NCBI RefSeq assembly: GCF_016809835.1 | Contig: NZ_JAFBIL020000004.1 | Location: forward strand, 310,001-374,000 | Direction: 5' to 3' | Source of the DNA: Massilia soli | GTDB lineage: Bacteria > Pseudomonadota > Gammaproteobacteria > Burkholderiales > Burkholderiaceae_D | Length of the DNA: 64,000 bases | Part shown: positions 27,575 to 36,412 of the stretch, piece after piece | How positions within the stretch are numbered: the stretch's first letter is position 1 | Layout of the letters: each line of letters starts with the position of its first letter | Translations under genes and position numbers: made by a program | The notes under the pieces: generated by a model | What the model was told of the DNA's origin: nothing | What the model saw: the letters and a program-made list of their open reading frames with translations, nothing else | Databases searched by the model: none

Positions 27575-29619
27575 ACGGCGCCTCGCCCTACTTCAACAAG
27601 CTGTCGCGCTACTATCTCTGGTACACGGCCTGCTTCGCCGGCTTCCTGATCTCGCTCGCGCTGCTCGAGCAGGAAGGCATGCCGCGCCTGTGGATCGGCT
27701 ACTCGTTCATGTTCGCCACCATCGTGCTGTACGCCGGCATTGGCGTGATCAGCCGCACCTCGAACGTCTCGGAATACTACGTCGCCGGACGGCGGGTGCC
27801 GTCGCTGTTCAACGGCATGGCCACGGCGGCCGACTGGATTTCCGCCGCCAGCTTCATCAGCCTGGCGGGCGGCCTGTACCTGCATGGTTTCGACGGCCTG
27901 GCCTACATCATGGGCTGGACCGGCGGCTACTGCCTGGTGGCCCTGCTGATCGCGCCCTACCTGCGCCGCTTCGCCCAGTACACCATTCCCGACTTCCTGG
28001 CGACGCGCTACGGCGGCGGCGCGGGGGGGCGCGGCGGTCCGGTGCGCGCGATGGCGGTCGGCGCCACCATCGTTGTCTCGTTCACTTATGTCGTCGCGCA
28101 GATTTATGCGGTCGGCCTGATCGCCTCGCGCTTCACCGGGGTCGACTTCTCGGTCGGGATTTTCCTCGGCCTGGCCAGTATCCTGGTGTGCTCCTTCCTT
28201 GGCGGAATGCGCGGCATCACATGGACCCAGGTGGCGCAGTACATCATCATCCTGGTGGCCTTCCTGATCCCGACCATGTGGCTGTCGGTGAAGCACGCCG
28301 ACATCCCGATCCCGCAGCTGGCCTACGGCTCGGTGATGCCGAAGCTTGCCCAGCGCGAGGCCGAACTGGCGGCCGATCCAAAAGAGCAGCAGGTGCGCGC
28401 CATCTTCCGGGAGCGCGCCCAGGCGTACCAGGCGAAGATCGCGGCGCTGCCGGCATCGTGGGAGCGCGGCAAGGAGGACGTCCAGCGTCAACTCGACGAA
28501 GTCCGCATGCGCAACGCGTCGCTGGCCGAGATTCGCGCCGCCGAGCGCGCCCTGATCAACTACCCGAAGGATGCGGCCGACGCGCGCAGCATCTGGGGCG
28601 GCGCGCGCGACGCCAACCTGAAACGCGCCCGCAAGCTTGCGCCTCACGCCACGCCATTCCCGGGCGACGACCCGGTCCAGTCGGACATCCGCCGGAATAA
28701 CTTCCTCGCGCTGGTGTTTTGCCTGATGCTCGGCACCGCTGCGCTGCCGCACATCCTGATGCGGTCATACACCACGCCGTCGGTGCGCGAGACCCGAGGC
28801 TCGGTGTTCTGGACGCTCTTCTTCATCTTGCTGGTCTACCTGACAATTCCGGCGCTGGCGGTGCTGGTCAAGTACGACATCTACAGCTCGCTGGTGGGCG
28901 CCGATTTCAGCAAGCTGCCCGACTGGATCTCTTACTGGGCCAATGTCGACAAGGTCAGCCCCTTGATCAGCATCGCCGACATCAACCGCGACGGCATCGT
29001 GCAGCTGGCCGAAATCGCCATCGATGGCGACGTGCTGGTGCTGGCCACGCCTGAAATCGGCGGCCTGCCCTACGTGGTGTCGGGCCTGGTGGCGGCCGGC
29101 GGCCTGGCCGCCGCGCTGTCGACCGCCGACGGCCTGCTGCTGGCCATCTCCAACGCGCTGTCGCACGACGTCTATTACAAGATCGTCGACCCGACCGCGT
29201 CAACCCAGAAGCGGGTGACGATCTCCAAGCTGCTGCTGCTGGCGGTGGCGTTCATCGCCGCCTACGCCGCCTCGCAGCGGCCGGCCGACATCCTCTCGCT
29301 GGTGGGCGCGGCATTCTCGCTGGCGGCGTCGACGCTGTTCCCGGCGCTGGTATTGGGCGTGTTCTGGAAGCGCGCCAACCACCAGGGCGCCATCGCCGGC
29401 ATGATCGCGGGCTTCGTCATGTGCCTGTATTACATGCTGACCACCTACCCCGGTTTCGGCGGCTCGGCGGCGGCCCAGTGGTTCCACATCGCGCCAATTT
29501 CGGCCGGTATTTTCGGGGTGCCGGCCGGCATCGCCGTGATGGTGCTCGCCAGCCTGCTGACGGCGCCGCCGAGCCGCAGGTCGGACGCGCTGGTCGACCA
29601 TATCCGCTCGCCTGAATAG
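27571..29619 (+). CDS. VC_2705-type sodium:solute symporter with helical insert
   Basis: A 682-residue SSS-family symporter of the VC_2705 subfamily, related to ActP-type acetate carriers. About 13 membrane helices are visible, with RTSNVSEYYVAGRRVPSLFNGMATAADWIS near the N-terminus. Two unusual parts stand out. A hydrophilic, charged, probably helical insert occupies about residues 255-365. A perfect 12-residue EF-hand-type loop, DINRDGIVQLAE, lies at 470-481. At 682 residues it is longer than core family members (about 550). Substrate is likely a short monocarboxylate, by analogy only. Confidence 0.92.
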   Translation: MNGASPYFNKLSRYYLWYTACFAGFLISLALLEQEGMPRLWIGYSFMFATIVLYAGIGVISRTSNVSEYYVAGRRVPSLFNGMATAADWISAASFISLAGGLYLHGFDGLAYIMGWTGGYCLVALLIAPYLRRFAQYTIPDFLATRYGGGAGGRGGPVRAMAVGATIVVSFTYVVAQIYAVGLIASRFTGVDFSVGIFLGLASILVCSFLGGMRGITWTQVAQYIIILVAFLIPTMWLSVKHADIPIPQLAYGSVMPKLAQREAELAADPKEQQVRAIFRERAQAYQAKIAALPASWERGKEDVQRQLDEVRMRNASLAEIRAAERALINYPKDAADARSIWGGARDANLKRARKLAPHATPFPGDDPVQSDIRRNNFLALVFCLMLGTAALPHILMRSYTTPSVRETRGSVFWTLFFILLVYLTIPALAVLVKYDIYSSLVGADFSKLPDWISYWANVDKVSPLISIADINRDGIVQLAEIAIDGDVLVLATPEIGGLPYVVSGLVAAGGLAAALSTADGLLLAISNALSHDVYYKIVDPTASTQKRVTISKLLLLAVAFIAAYAASQRPADILSLVGAAFSLAASTLFPALVLGVFWKRANHQGAIAGMIAGFVMCLYYMLTTYPGFGGSAAAQWFHIAPISAGIFGVPAGIAVMVLASLLTAPPSRRSDALVDHIRSPE

Positions 29620-29729
29620 CTGGCGCTTCTGATAGCTATTGTTGGTTTTCCGTCAATGATATTGTTCTGTCGCAATCCGCGCGGTGGCATGACGCGCAGA
29701 CTGGTTCTTTTTAAAATTTCGGAGATCGC

Positions 29730-31730
29730 ATGCCCAAGTTGGTTTGTTCCCTGCGCCTGTTAGTCGGGCTGTCGCTGCTGTCGGTGGCCGCATTGGCCGG
29801 CGCCGCGCCGCCCATCGAAAGCTTCTTTGGCAACCCGGTGCTGGACGCGCCGGTGCTCTCGCCCAATGCACGGTTCGTGGCGCTGCGCGAAGCCGAAACC
29901 GGCAAGCGCGACCGGCTAGCCGTGATCGATGTAGCGACCAACACCATGACGTCGATCGCCGCCTTCGGCAACGGCGACGTTGGCCGCTTCCATTGGGTGA
30001 ACGACAACCGCCTGGTGTTCGACACCCACGACAGCCAGTCGGCCCAGGGTGAACGCGAATACGCGCCAGGCCTGTATGCGATCGACCGCGACGGCAAGAA
30101 TTTCGTCCAGCTGGTCGACCGCGCCGGCGAAGGCGGCCGGATCGAGACCGGGAGCATGATCAAGACCAGCAAGCAGCTGCCCTGGCACACCTTCATCCTG
30201 GACCAGGTGGGGCGCCAGGATTCCGACTGGATTTACGTGCGCAGCAACTCGTACGACTCGAACTGGGAAGTGTCGAACGTCAAGCTGATCCACCTGAATA
30301 CGCGCACCCAGCAGTCCACCAACCTGATCGGTCCGGCTGGCACCCGCCGCTTCATCCTCGACCACAATGGCGAGCCGCGGCTGGCGCTGGCCTATGAGGG
30401 CGACCAGCAAGCGATCTACCATCGCGACCGCGTCGGCGGCGACTGGCGCAAGCTGACCAGCTTTGCGTCGTACAAGGCGCAGGCGGGCTCGTTCTCGCCG
30501 CTGGCGTTCGGCCCCGACGGCACCCTGTATGTCGAGGCGACGGCGGGCAAGGACAAGGCGTCGGTGCACACCTACAACCTGGCTAGTGGCAAACTCAGCG
30601 ATGAGCCAGTGGTGGAAACGAAAGGTTATGACTTCACCGGCAATCTGGTGATCAGCAACGGCAAAGTGCTTGGCCTGCAGGTCACCACCGACGCCGAGTC
30701 GAATGTCTGGATCGATCCGGCAATGCAGGCGATCCAGAAAGAAGTCGATAGCAAACTGACGTCGACGGTCAACCTGATCTCGATCGCGGCCCGGCCCGAG
30801 CTGCCGGTGGTGCTGGTCACCGCCTACTCGGACGTGCAGCCGCGCGCGTTCTTGCTGTACAACACCAAGACCAAGGCCTTCATCCGGATCGGCGCGTCCT
30901 ACCCGGCGATCAAGCCGGAGCAGATGGGCCGCCAGAAACCGGTGCGCTACAAGGCGCGCGACGGCCTCGAGATTCCTGCCTTGCTGACCATGCCTCCGGG
31001 CGCCAAGAAGGACAAGCTGCCGCTGGTGGTGGTGGTCCACGGCGGCCCCTATCTGCGCGGCAATGCGTGGGGCTGGGATTCCGATTCGCAGTTCCTCGCC
31101 ACGCGCGGCTACGCCGTGCTGGAGCCGGACTTCCGCGGCAGTACCGGATATGGCAATGCCCACTTCCGCGCGGGCTGGAAGCAATGGGGCAAGGCGATGC
31201 AGGACGATATCGCCGATGGCGTCAAGTGGGCGGTGGCGCAGGGCATCGCCGATCCAGACCGCGTGTGCATCGCCGGCGCCAGCTACGGCGGCTACTCGGT
31301 GCTGATGGGGCTGATCAACGACCCCGGGCTGTACAAATGCGGGATCAACTGGGCGGGCGTCACCGACATCGGTCTGCTCTACAGCGGCAGCTGGGGCTTC
31401 ATGTCCAACGTGACGGCGCGCTATAGGCGCTACGGCATGCCAGAACTGCTGGGCGACCCGGTCAAGGACGCCGCGCAATTCGAGGCCACCTCGCCGCTGC
31501 TGCAGGCCGCGCGCGTGACGCAGCCGCTGTTGCTGGCCTATGGCGGCGCCGACGAGCGGGTGCCGATCTACCACGGCAAAAAGTTCCACGCCGCGGTCAA
31601 GAAGACCAATCCGAATGTCGAGTGGATCGAATACCGGACCGAGGGCCATGGCTGGGCGCTGCCGGAGAACCGCATCGATTTCTGGTCGCGCGTGGAGAAA
31701 TTCCTCGACCGGCACATTGGCAAGCCGTAA
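29730..31730 (+). CDS. Secreted S9-family (prolyl oligopeptidase type) peptidase
   Basis: A 666-residue exported peptidase. A signal peptide (about 1-24) is followed by a beta-propeller-like region (about 30-400) and an alpha/beta hydrolase domain. The triad is Ser518 in GASYGGYS, Asp608 in GGADERVP and His640 in EGHGW; the oxyanion loop is HGGPYLRGN. This places it with acylaminoacyl or dipeptidyl peptidases of family S9. A GGAG site precedes the ATG. It stands alone between the symporter operon and the phosphofructokinase gene. Confidence 0.93.
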   Translation: MPKLVCSLRLLVGLSLLSVAALAGAAPPIESFFGNPVLDAPVLSPNARFVALREAETGKRDRLAVIDVATNTMTSIAAFGNGDVGRFHWVNDNRLVFDTHDSQSAQGEREYAPGLYAIDRDGKNFVQLVDRAGEGGRIETGSMIKTSKQLPWHTFILDQVGRQDSDWIYVRSNSYDSNWEVSNVKLIHLNTRTQQSTNLIGPAGTRRFILDHNGEPRLALAYEGDQQAIYHRDRVGGDWRKLTSFASYKAQAGSFSPLAFGPDGTLYVEATAGKDKASVHTYNLASGKLSDEPVVETKGYDFTGNLVISNGKVLGLQVTTDAESNVWIDPAMQAIQKEVDSKLTSTVNLISIAARPELPVVLVTAYSDVQPRAFLLYNTKTKAFIRIGASYPAIKPEQMGRQKPVRYKARDGLEIPALLTMPPGAKKDKLPLVVVVHGGPYLRGNAWGWDSDSQFLATRGYAVLEPDFRGSTGYGNAHFRAGWKQWGKAMQDDIADGVKWAVAQGIADPDRVCIAGASYGGYSVLMGLINDPGLYKCGINWAGVTDIGLLYSGSWGFMSNVTARYRRYGMPELLGDPVKDAAQFEATSPLLQAARVTQPLLLAYGGADERVPIYHGKKFHAAVKKTNPNVEWIEYRTEGHGWALPENRIDFWSRVEKFLDRHIGKP

Positions 31731-31790
31731 CACAGCCGGCAATTTGCGGTAATCTGAAGCCATTGCATCCACCGTCCACAGGAGCTGCGC

Positions 31791-33005
31791 ATGTCGTCCG
31801 GAAAAATCCTCGTTGCACAGGGAGGCGGGCCAACCGCCGTGATCAACCAGTCGCTGGTCGGCGTCGTGCTGGAGGCACGGCGTTTCCGCCATGTGACGCG
31901 GGTGTACGGCGCGCTGCACGGGGTGCGCGGCATCATCAACGAAGACTTTGTCGACCTGACGCAGGAAACCAGCCACAACCTGGAACTGGTGGCCAGCACG
32001 CCGTCATCCGCGCTCGGCTCGACCCGCGACAAGCCTGACCTGGCCTACTGCCACAAGATCTTCGAGGTGCTGCGCGCGCACGAGATCGAGCACTTTTTCT
32101 ACATCGGCGGCAATGACTCGTCCGACACGGTGCGGATCGTCAGCGAAGAGGCGCGCAAGGCTGGCTATCCGCTGCGCTGCATCCATATCCCGAAAACCAT
32201 CGACAACGACCTGGTCGGCAATGACCATACGCCGGGCTTCCCGTCGGCGGCGCGCTTCGTGGCACAGGCGTTCGCCGGTGCCAATCTCGACAACGCGGCC
32301 TTGCCAGGCGTATATGTCGGCGTCGTGATGGGGCGCCATGCGGGCTTCCTCACGGCCGCGTCGGCATTGGGCAAGAAGTTCCCGGATGATGGTCCCCACC
32401 TGATCTACATTCCGGAGCGCACCTTCGACATCGAGCGCTTCCTCGCCGACGTGAAGCGGACCTACGAGAAGTTTGGCCGTTGCGTGATTGCGGTATCGGA
32501 AGGTATTCATGATGCCTCGGGCGAAGCGATCGTCAGCCTGCTGGCCAAGGAAATCGAGCGCGACGACCATGGCAACGTGCAGCTGTCGGGCACCGGTGCG
32601 CTGGCCGACTTGCTGTGCGAAGAGATCAAGACGAAACTTGGCATCAAGCGGGTACGCGGCGACACCTTCGGTTACCTGCAGCGCTCGTTCATCGGCTGCG
32701 TGTCGGATGTCGACCAGCGCGAGGCGCGCGAGGTGGGCGAAAAGGCGGTGCAGTTCGCGATGTGGGGTGACAGCGACGGCTCGGTGGCAATCAAGCGTAC
32801 CGGCTACTACTCGGTCGACTACGAGCTGATGCCGCTCGAAGACGTGGCCGGCAAGACACGCGTGATGGAAGACGAATTCATCACTGCCGACGGCACCGAC
32901 GTGACCGACGCGTTCAGGCTGTACCTGCGGCCGTTGCTGGGATCGAAGATGCCCGATGCGTATCGGTTACGGCCCGCGCCGGTGGAAAAGATTCTCAATA
33001 AATGA
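31791..33005 (+). CDS. 6-phosphofructokinase, probably pyrophosphate-dependent
   Basis: A 404-residue enzyme phosphorylating fructose 6-phosphate. The phosphoryl-donor site reads GGND (Asp109 where ATP enzymes have Gly) and PKTIDND (Lys135 where ATP enzymes have Gly), with catalytic Asp138. Those two substitutions define the PPi-using form. GVVMGRHAGFLTA and the PERTFD segment agree with the group. PPi enzymes run reversibly, so it can serve glycolysis or gluconeogenesis. Its 3' end overlaps a convergent gene by 11 bases, with no terminator between. Confidence 0.93.
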   Translation: MSSGKILVAQGGGPTAVINQSLVGVVLEARRFRHVTRVYGALHGVRGIINEDFVDLTQETSHNLELVASTPSSALGSTRDKPDLAYCHKIFEVLRAHEIEHFFYIGGNDSSDTVRIVSEEARKAGYPLRCIHIPKTIDNDLVGNDHTPGFPSAARFVAQAFAGANLDNAALPGVYVGVVMGRHAGFLTAASALGKKFPDDGPHLIYIPERTFDIERFLADVKRTYEKFGRCVIAVSEGIHDASGEAIVSLLAKEIERDDHGNVQLSGTGALADLLCEEIKTKLGIKRVRGDTFGYLQRSFIGCVSDVDQREAREVGEKAVQFAMWGDSDGSVAIKRTGYYSVDYELMPLEDVAGKTRVMEDEFITADGTDVTDAFRLYLRPLLGSKMPDAYRLRPAPVEKILNK

Positions 33006-33393
33006 ATTCGCCACGAGAAAGGCGGCTGACTTCACCCGATTCCCACTTCATCAATGCCAGGATGGCGGACAGATAGCGTGAGAAAGCGCCGGCCGCCTCA
33101 CTGGCCTCCGCCCAAATCTCGAGGTCAGCGCCATTCAGCTTAACGCCTTCCGGCTCGGCGATCTGTGCGACCGACTGCGTCAGGTTTGCATTGTCAAAGT
33201 GAATGCCACTTCCGTACATGTGCATCATCACCAGTCCGTCGTCAAAAAAACGAAGGCGCGACCCAACTCGTTCGACGTACAAGGCAAATAGGTCCTCATC
33301 CCAGAATTCCAACGCGGTACCAACAGACACCAGGTTTTCATCATCGTCAAACACCTGGTAGCTGTCGGCAAACATATCGGCAAGATTGCTCAC
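32995..33393 (-). CDS. Small protein, DUF1828-like in layout
   Basis: A 132-residue soluble protein starting at GTG 33393 after an AAAGGATGG site; the longer frame to 33537 includes a C-rich tract and is less likely. ALEFWDEDLFALYVERVGSRLRFFDDGLVMMHMYG recalls the start of DUF1828 proteins, where a hydrophilic strand is followed by TDDG. That assignment is tentative. The gene overlaps the phosphofructokinase gene tail-to-tail by 11 bases. The upstream region looks like a damaged partner gene whose alternative stop would overlap this GTG. Confidence 0.6.
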   Translation of the reverse strand: MSNLADMFADSYQVFDDDENLVSVGTALEFWDEDLFALYVERVGSRLRFFDDGLVMMHMYGSGIHFDNANLTQSVAQIAEPEGVKLNGADLEIWAEASEAAGAFSRYLSAILALMKWESGEVSRLSRGEFIY

Positions 33394-33761
33394 GGCACCG
33401 CCATCCTTTCGTTGTGCGCCTTGGCGCGGGGGGCGCGGGCGCGAACGCAATATCTGTTTGTGCGCAAAACCGGGCAAGGACGTCCTCATACTCCCAGTCG
33501 TACCAGCCGACGCTACCATCGTTTCGCAGGGAGCCAAAGTGCTCGTGTGGCTGGCGGTGCTTGGTCTTGTCTCGCTTGGCTCCCCGGCTCACACACAACT
33601 GCTAGACCCGATCCATGCCGTACGAGTTCATTCGAAATACAGAAAACGTGTAGCGCGCACCACCAGTTCCCCGCCACGCTTTGAAATCAGCAAAAGCAAA
33701 AAAACCACGTCCGACCGCTAGGCCGTGACGTGGTTTTCTTAAAGGCGGAAAGAAGGGTTGC
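33394..33761. other. Gap with a possible broken gene and the purM terminator
   Basis: On the minus strand a frame ending near 33440 reads SLRNDGSVGWYDWEYEDVLARF and looks coding by residue mix. A C-rich tract then shifts the likely frame: a different frame ends with TGA overlapping the GTG of the next gene. This suggests the 3' remnant of a frameshifted gene, unrecognised. The right-hand end holds the purM terminator. Confidence 0.4.
33701..33737 (-). terminator. Terminator of purM
   Basis: Arms AAAACCACGTC and GACGTGGTTTT enclose about 15 bases, with a run of Ts after the stem on the minus strand. It lies 25 bases after the purM stop. Confidence 0.9.
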
Positions 33762-34805
33762 TTATTCGACGATCGTCGGGTGCTCGTCACCCTCGCGTAC
33801 GCGGATCACGCCGATGCGCGATACGGTCTCGCCGGCTGCCTGCAACTGGGCGAACGCGGCATCCGCGTTGTCTTTCGAGACGATGACGATCATGCCGATG
33901 CCGCAGTTGAACACGCGGTGCATCTCAGCGTCGGCGACGCCGCCGTGCTGCTGCAGCCAGGTGAACAGCGGAGGCATGGTCCACGACTTCGAATCGAGCA
34001 CGGCGGTCAGGCCAGGCTGCAGCACGCGCGGGATGTTTTCCACCAGGCCGCCACCGGTGATGTGCACCATGCCCTTGACTTCCATCGAGGCCATCAGCGC
34101 CAGCAGCGGCTTGACGTAAATGCGGGTCGGCTCCATCAGCACGTCCGACAGCTTGCGGCCGTGGAAGTCGCCTTCCAGGTCCGGCTTGGCCACTTCGATG
34201 ATCTTGCGCACCAGCGAATAACCGTTCGAGTGCACGCCCGACGAGGCCAGGCCGAGGATCACGTCGCCCGGGGTAATCTTGGTGCCGTCGATGATCTGCG
34301 ATTTTTCGACCGCGCCGACGGCGAAGCCGGCCAGGTCGTATTCGCCGGCCGGGTACATGCTTGGCATTTCAGCGGTCTCGCCGCCGATCAGCGCGCAGCC
34401 TGCCTGCTCGCAGCCCTGGGCGATGCCCTTGACGACGGCGGTGGCGATCGGAACGTCGAGCTTGCCGCAGGCAAAGTAATCGAGGAAGAACAGCGGCTCG
34501 GCGCCCTGCACCAGGATGTCGTTGACGCTCATGGCGACCAGGTCGATGCCGACCGTGTCATGGCGGTTCAGCTCGAACGCCAGGCGCAGCTTGGTGCCGA
34601 CGCCGTCGGTGCCGGAGACCAGGACTGGCTCCTTGTACTTCTTGCTGATCTCGAACATGGCGCCAAAACCGCCAAGGCCGCCCATGACACCTTCGCGCAT
34701 GGTGCGCTTGGCAAACGGCTTGATAGCTTCGACCAAAGCGTCGCCGGCATCGATGTCGACGCCTGCGTCACGGTAAGAGAGTGAAACATTTGAAGGTTGG
34801 CTCAT
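33762..34805 (-). CDS. purM: Phosphoribosylformylglycinamidine cyclo-ligase
   Basis: PurM (347 residues) closes the imidazole ring of AIR using ATP. Motifs include [54 protein letters not shown] and [13 protein letters not shown]. Length and ends are normal. It is divergent from hda across 264 bases. In many betaproteobacteria an AI-2E-type permease gene lies between these two; none is seen here. purN is also not adjacent. Confidence 0.97.
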   Translation of the reverse strand: MSQPSNVSLSYRDAGVDIDAGDALVEAIKPFAKRTMREGVMGGLGGFGAMFEISKKYKEPVLVSGTDGVGTKLRLAFELNRHDTVGIDLVAMSVNDILVQGAEPLFFLDYFACGKLDVPIATAVVKGIAQGCEQAGCALIGGETAEMPSMYPAGEYDLAGFAVGAVEKSQIIDGTKITPGDVILGLASSGVHSNGYSLVRKIIEVAKPDLEGDFHGRKLSDVLMEPTRIYVKPLLALMASMEVKGMVHITGGGLVENIPRVLQPGLTAVLDSKSWTMPPLFTWLQQHGGVADAEMHRVFNCGIGMIVIVSKDNADAAFAQLQAAGETVSRIGVIRVREGDEHPTIVE

Positions 34806-35069
34806 GGTGTTTTTCGCAGCGGAGGCGGTAAAATAGAAGGCGGTGGATCAGCCCGGCCCAAACGAAGTCATTTCGCAGCCGGTTGCTGGTCAATTCGCTA
34901 TTTTATCAAAATGCCCCGCCCGCAGCCGGTTTAACCGAGATAACAACAGATCCATGCCTTTTTCATTCGCGTCCTTGCAGCCGAGATTTCCGACTGTCCG
35001 CGCAACAGCTTTTATAATGCCTGATGCAAATGACGCGGAAAGCAGGAAATTCAGGATGAAACGGTCGCC

Positions 35070-35741
35070 ATGAAACAACTGGTGCTCGATCTAGGCGCAG
35101 ACCAGGCGCAGAGCCTCGATTCGTTCGAGGTGGGACAGAACGCCGAACTGGCGCATCTGATGCATCAGTTCGCCGAACGCACGTCGCGCGAGCATTTTGC
35201 CTACCTGTGGGGCGAGGCCGCCGCCGGCAAGACCCACCTGCTGCAGGCGCTGGCGGCGACCGGCAACTCGCGCTACATCCCGTTTGACGCCCCCGAAGGC
35301 GACTTTGTCTACAGCCCGGACGTCAGCCTTTACCTGCTCGACGACTGCAATTTGCTCTCGGGCCAGGCGCAGATCGACGCCTTCGCGCTGTTCAACCAGA
35401 TCCGCGAACACGGCGCCTACATGGTATCGACCGGGCCGGTGCCGCCGGCGGTGCTGCCGGTCCGCGAAGACCTGCGCACCCGTATGGGCTGGGGCCTGAT
35501 TTACCAGATCCACGGCCTGTCGGACGACGAAAAGATCGCCGCGCTGACCCATGCGGCCGAATCGCGCGGTTTGACGCTGTCGGCCAGCGTGTTACCCTAC
35601 TTGCTGTCACACTTTAAGCGCGACATGCGCTCCCTATCGACGATGCTCGACGCACTCGACCAATATTCACTCGAAACCCAGCGCCCTGTCACCCTGCCGC
35701 TCCTGCGCGACCTGCTGCTCCAGTCGGAACCGAAAGAATGA
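35070..35741 (+). CDS. hda: DnaA inactivator Hda
   Basis: Hda (223 residues) is an AAA+ protein related to DnaA. With the sliding clamp it promotes ATP hydrolysis by DnaA after replication starts. The N-terminal KQLVLDLG is the clamp-binding motif in slightly altered form. Walker A is WGEAAAGKTHLL and the sensor Walker B is LYLLDDCNLL. LSHFKRDMRSLSTMLDALD is typical of the C-terminal lid. It leads a run of overlapping genes (HAD, pcnB, folK). Confidence 0.93.
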   Translation: MKQLVLDLGADQAQSLDSFEVGQNAELAHLMHQFAERTSREHFAYLWGEAAAGKTHLLQALAATGNSRYIPFDAPEGDFVYSPDVSLYLLDDCNLLSGQAQIDAFALFNQIREHGAYMVSTGPVPPAVLPVREDLRTRMGWGLIYQIHGLSDDEKIAALTHAAESRGLTLSASVLPYLLSHFKRDMRSLSTMLDALDQYSLETQRPVTLPLLRDLLLQSEPKE

Positions 35742-36412
35742 GCAACCTGGCCCTGTTTGACCTCGACCACACCCTGTTGCCGATCGATTCGGACTACGAA
35801 TGGGGCCAGTTTTTGGTCCGCACCAACGCCGTCGATCCGATCGAATTCAAGCGCCGCAACGACGCCTTCTTCCTGCAGTACCAGGCCGGCACGCTCGATC
35901 CGGTCGAATACCTCGAATTCGCGCTTGGCGCGCTGGCACGCTTTCCACGCACCCAGCTCGATGCCATGCACGCGCAGTTCATGCACGAGGTGATCAACCC
36001 GTCGATCCGCTCCTGCGCGCGCGACCTGCTGCAGAAGCACCATGACGCCGGCGACCTGGTGGCCATCATCACCGCCACCAACCGCTTCGTCACCGCGCCG
36101 ATCGCCAAAGAACTCGGCGTCCAGCACCTGATCGCCGCCGTGCCAGAAGAAGACGCGCAGGGCAACCTGACCGGCAAGCTGCTGGGCGAGCCGACCTCGG
36201 GCCCCGGCAAGGTCACTCACACCCACGCATGGCTTGCAACCATGGGCAGACCGCTCGACACCTTCGAGCGCAGCCACTTTTACAGCGACTCGCATAACGA
36301 TATCCCGCTGCTTTCCGTTGTCACCCACCCTGTCGCGACCAACCCGAACGCCGTGCTGGCGACGCACGCGGCGAACCTTGGCTGGCCTTTACTCCACTTA
36401 TTCAATGATTAA
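35738..36412 (+). CDS. HAD-superfamily (HAD-IB) phosphatase
   Basis: A 224-residue hydrolase with the DxD nucleophile motif LFDLDHTLLP (Asp8 and Asp10), motif II TATN, and motif III/IV SDSHNDIPLL. The IB subfamily includes phosphoserine phosphatase-like enzymes; betaproteobacterial members in this location may be histidinol-phosphatase-like or act on unknown phosphomonoesters. It overlaps hda by 4 bases and pcnB by 8. Confidence 0.92.
   Translation: MSNLALFDLDHTLLPIDSDYEWGQFLVRTNAVDPIEFKRRNDAFFLQYQAGTLDPVEYLEFALGALARFPRTQLDAMHAQFMHEVINPSIRSCARDLLQKHHDAGDLVAIITATNRFVTAPIAKELGVQHLIAAVPEEDAQGNLTGKLLGEPTSGPGKVTHTHAWLATMGRPLDTFERSHFYSDSHNDIPLLSVVTHPVATNPNAVLATHAANLGWPLLHLFND

Noticed and set aside
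29916-31976. A 686-codon minus-strand frame over the S9 peptidase gene
   Set aside because: It is antisense to a gene with a complete catalytic triad and extends only through lack of stops.
34806-35069. A 62-codon minus-strand frame as a possible replacement for the missing AI-2E-type permease
   Set aside because: It is far too short, has no set of membrane helices, and looks like ordinary intergenic sequence between divergent promoters.
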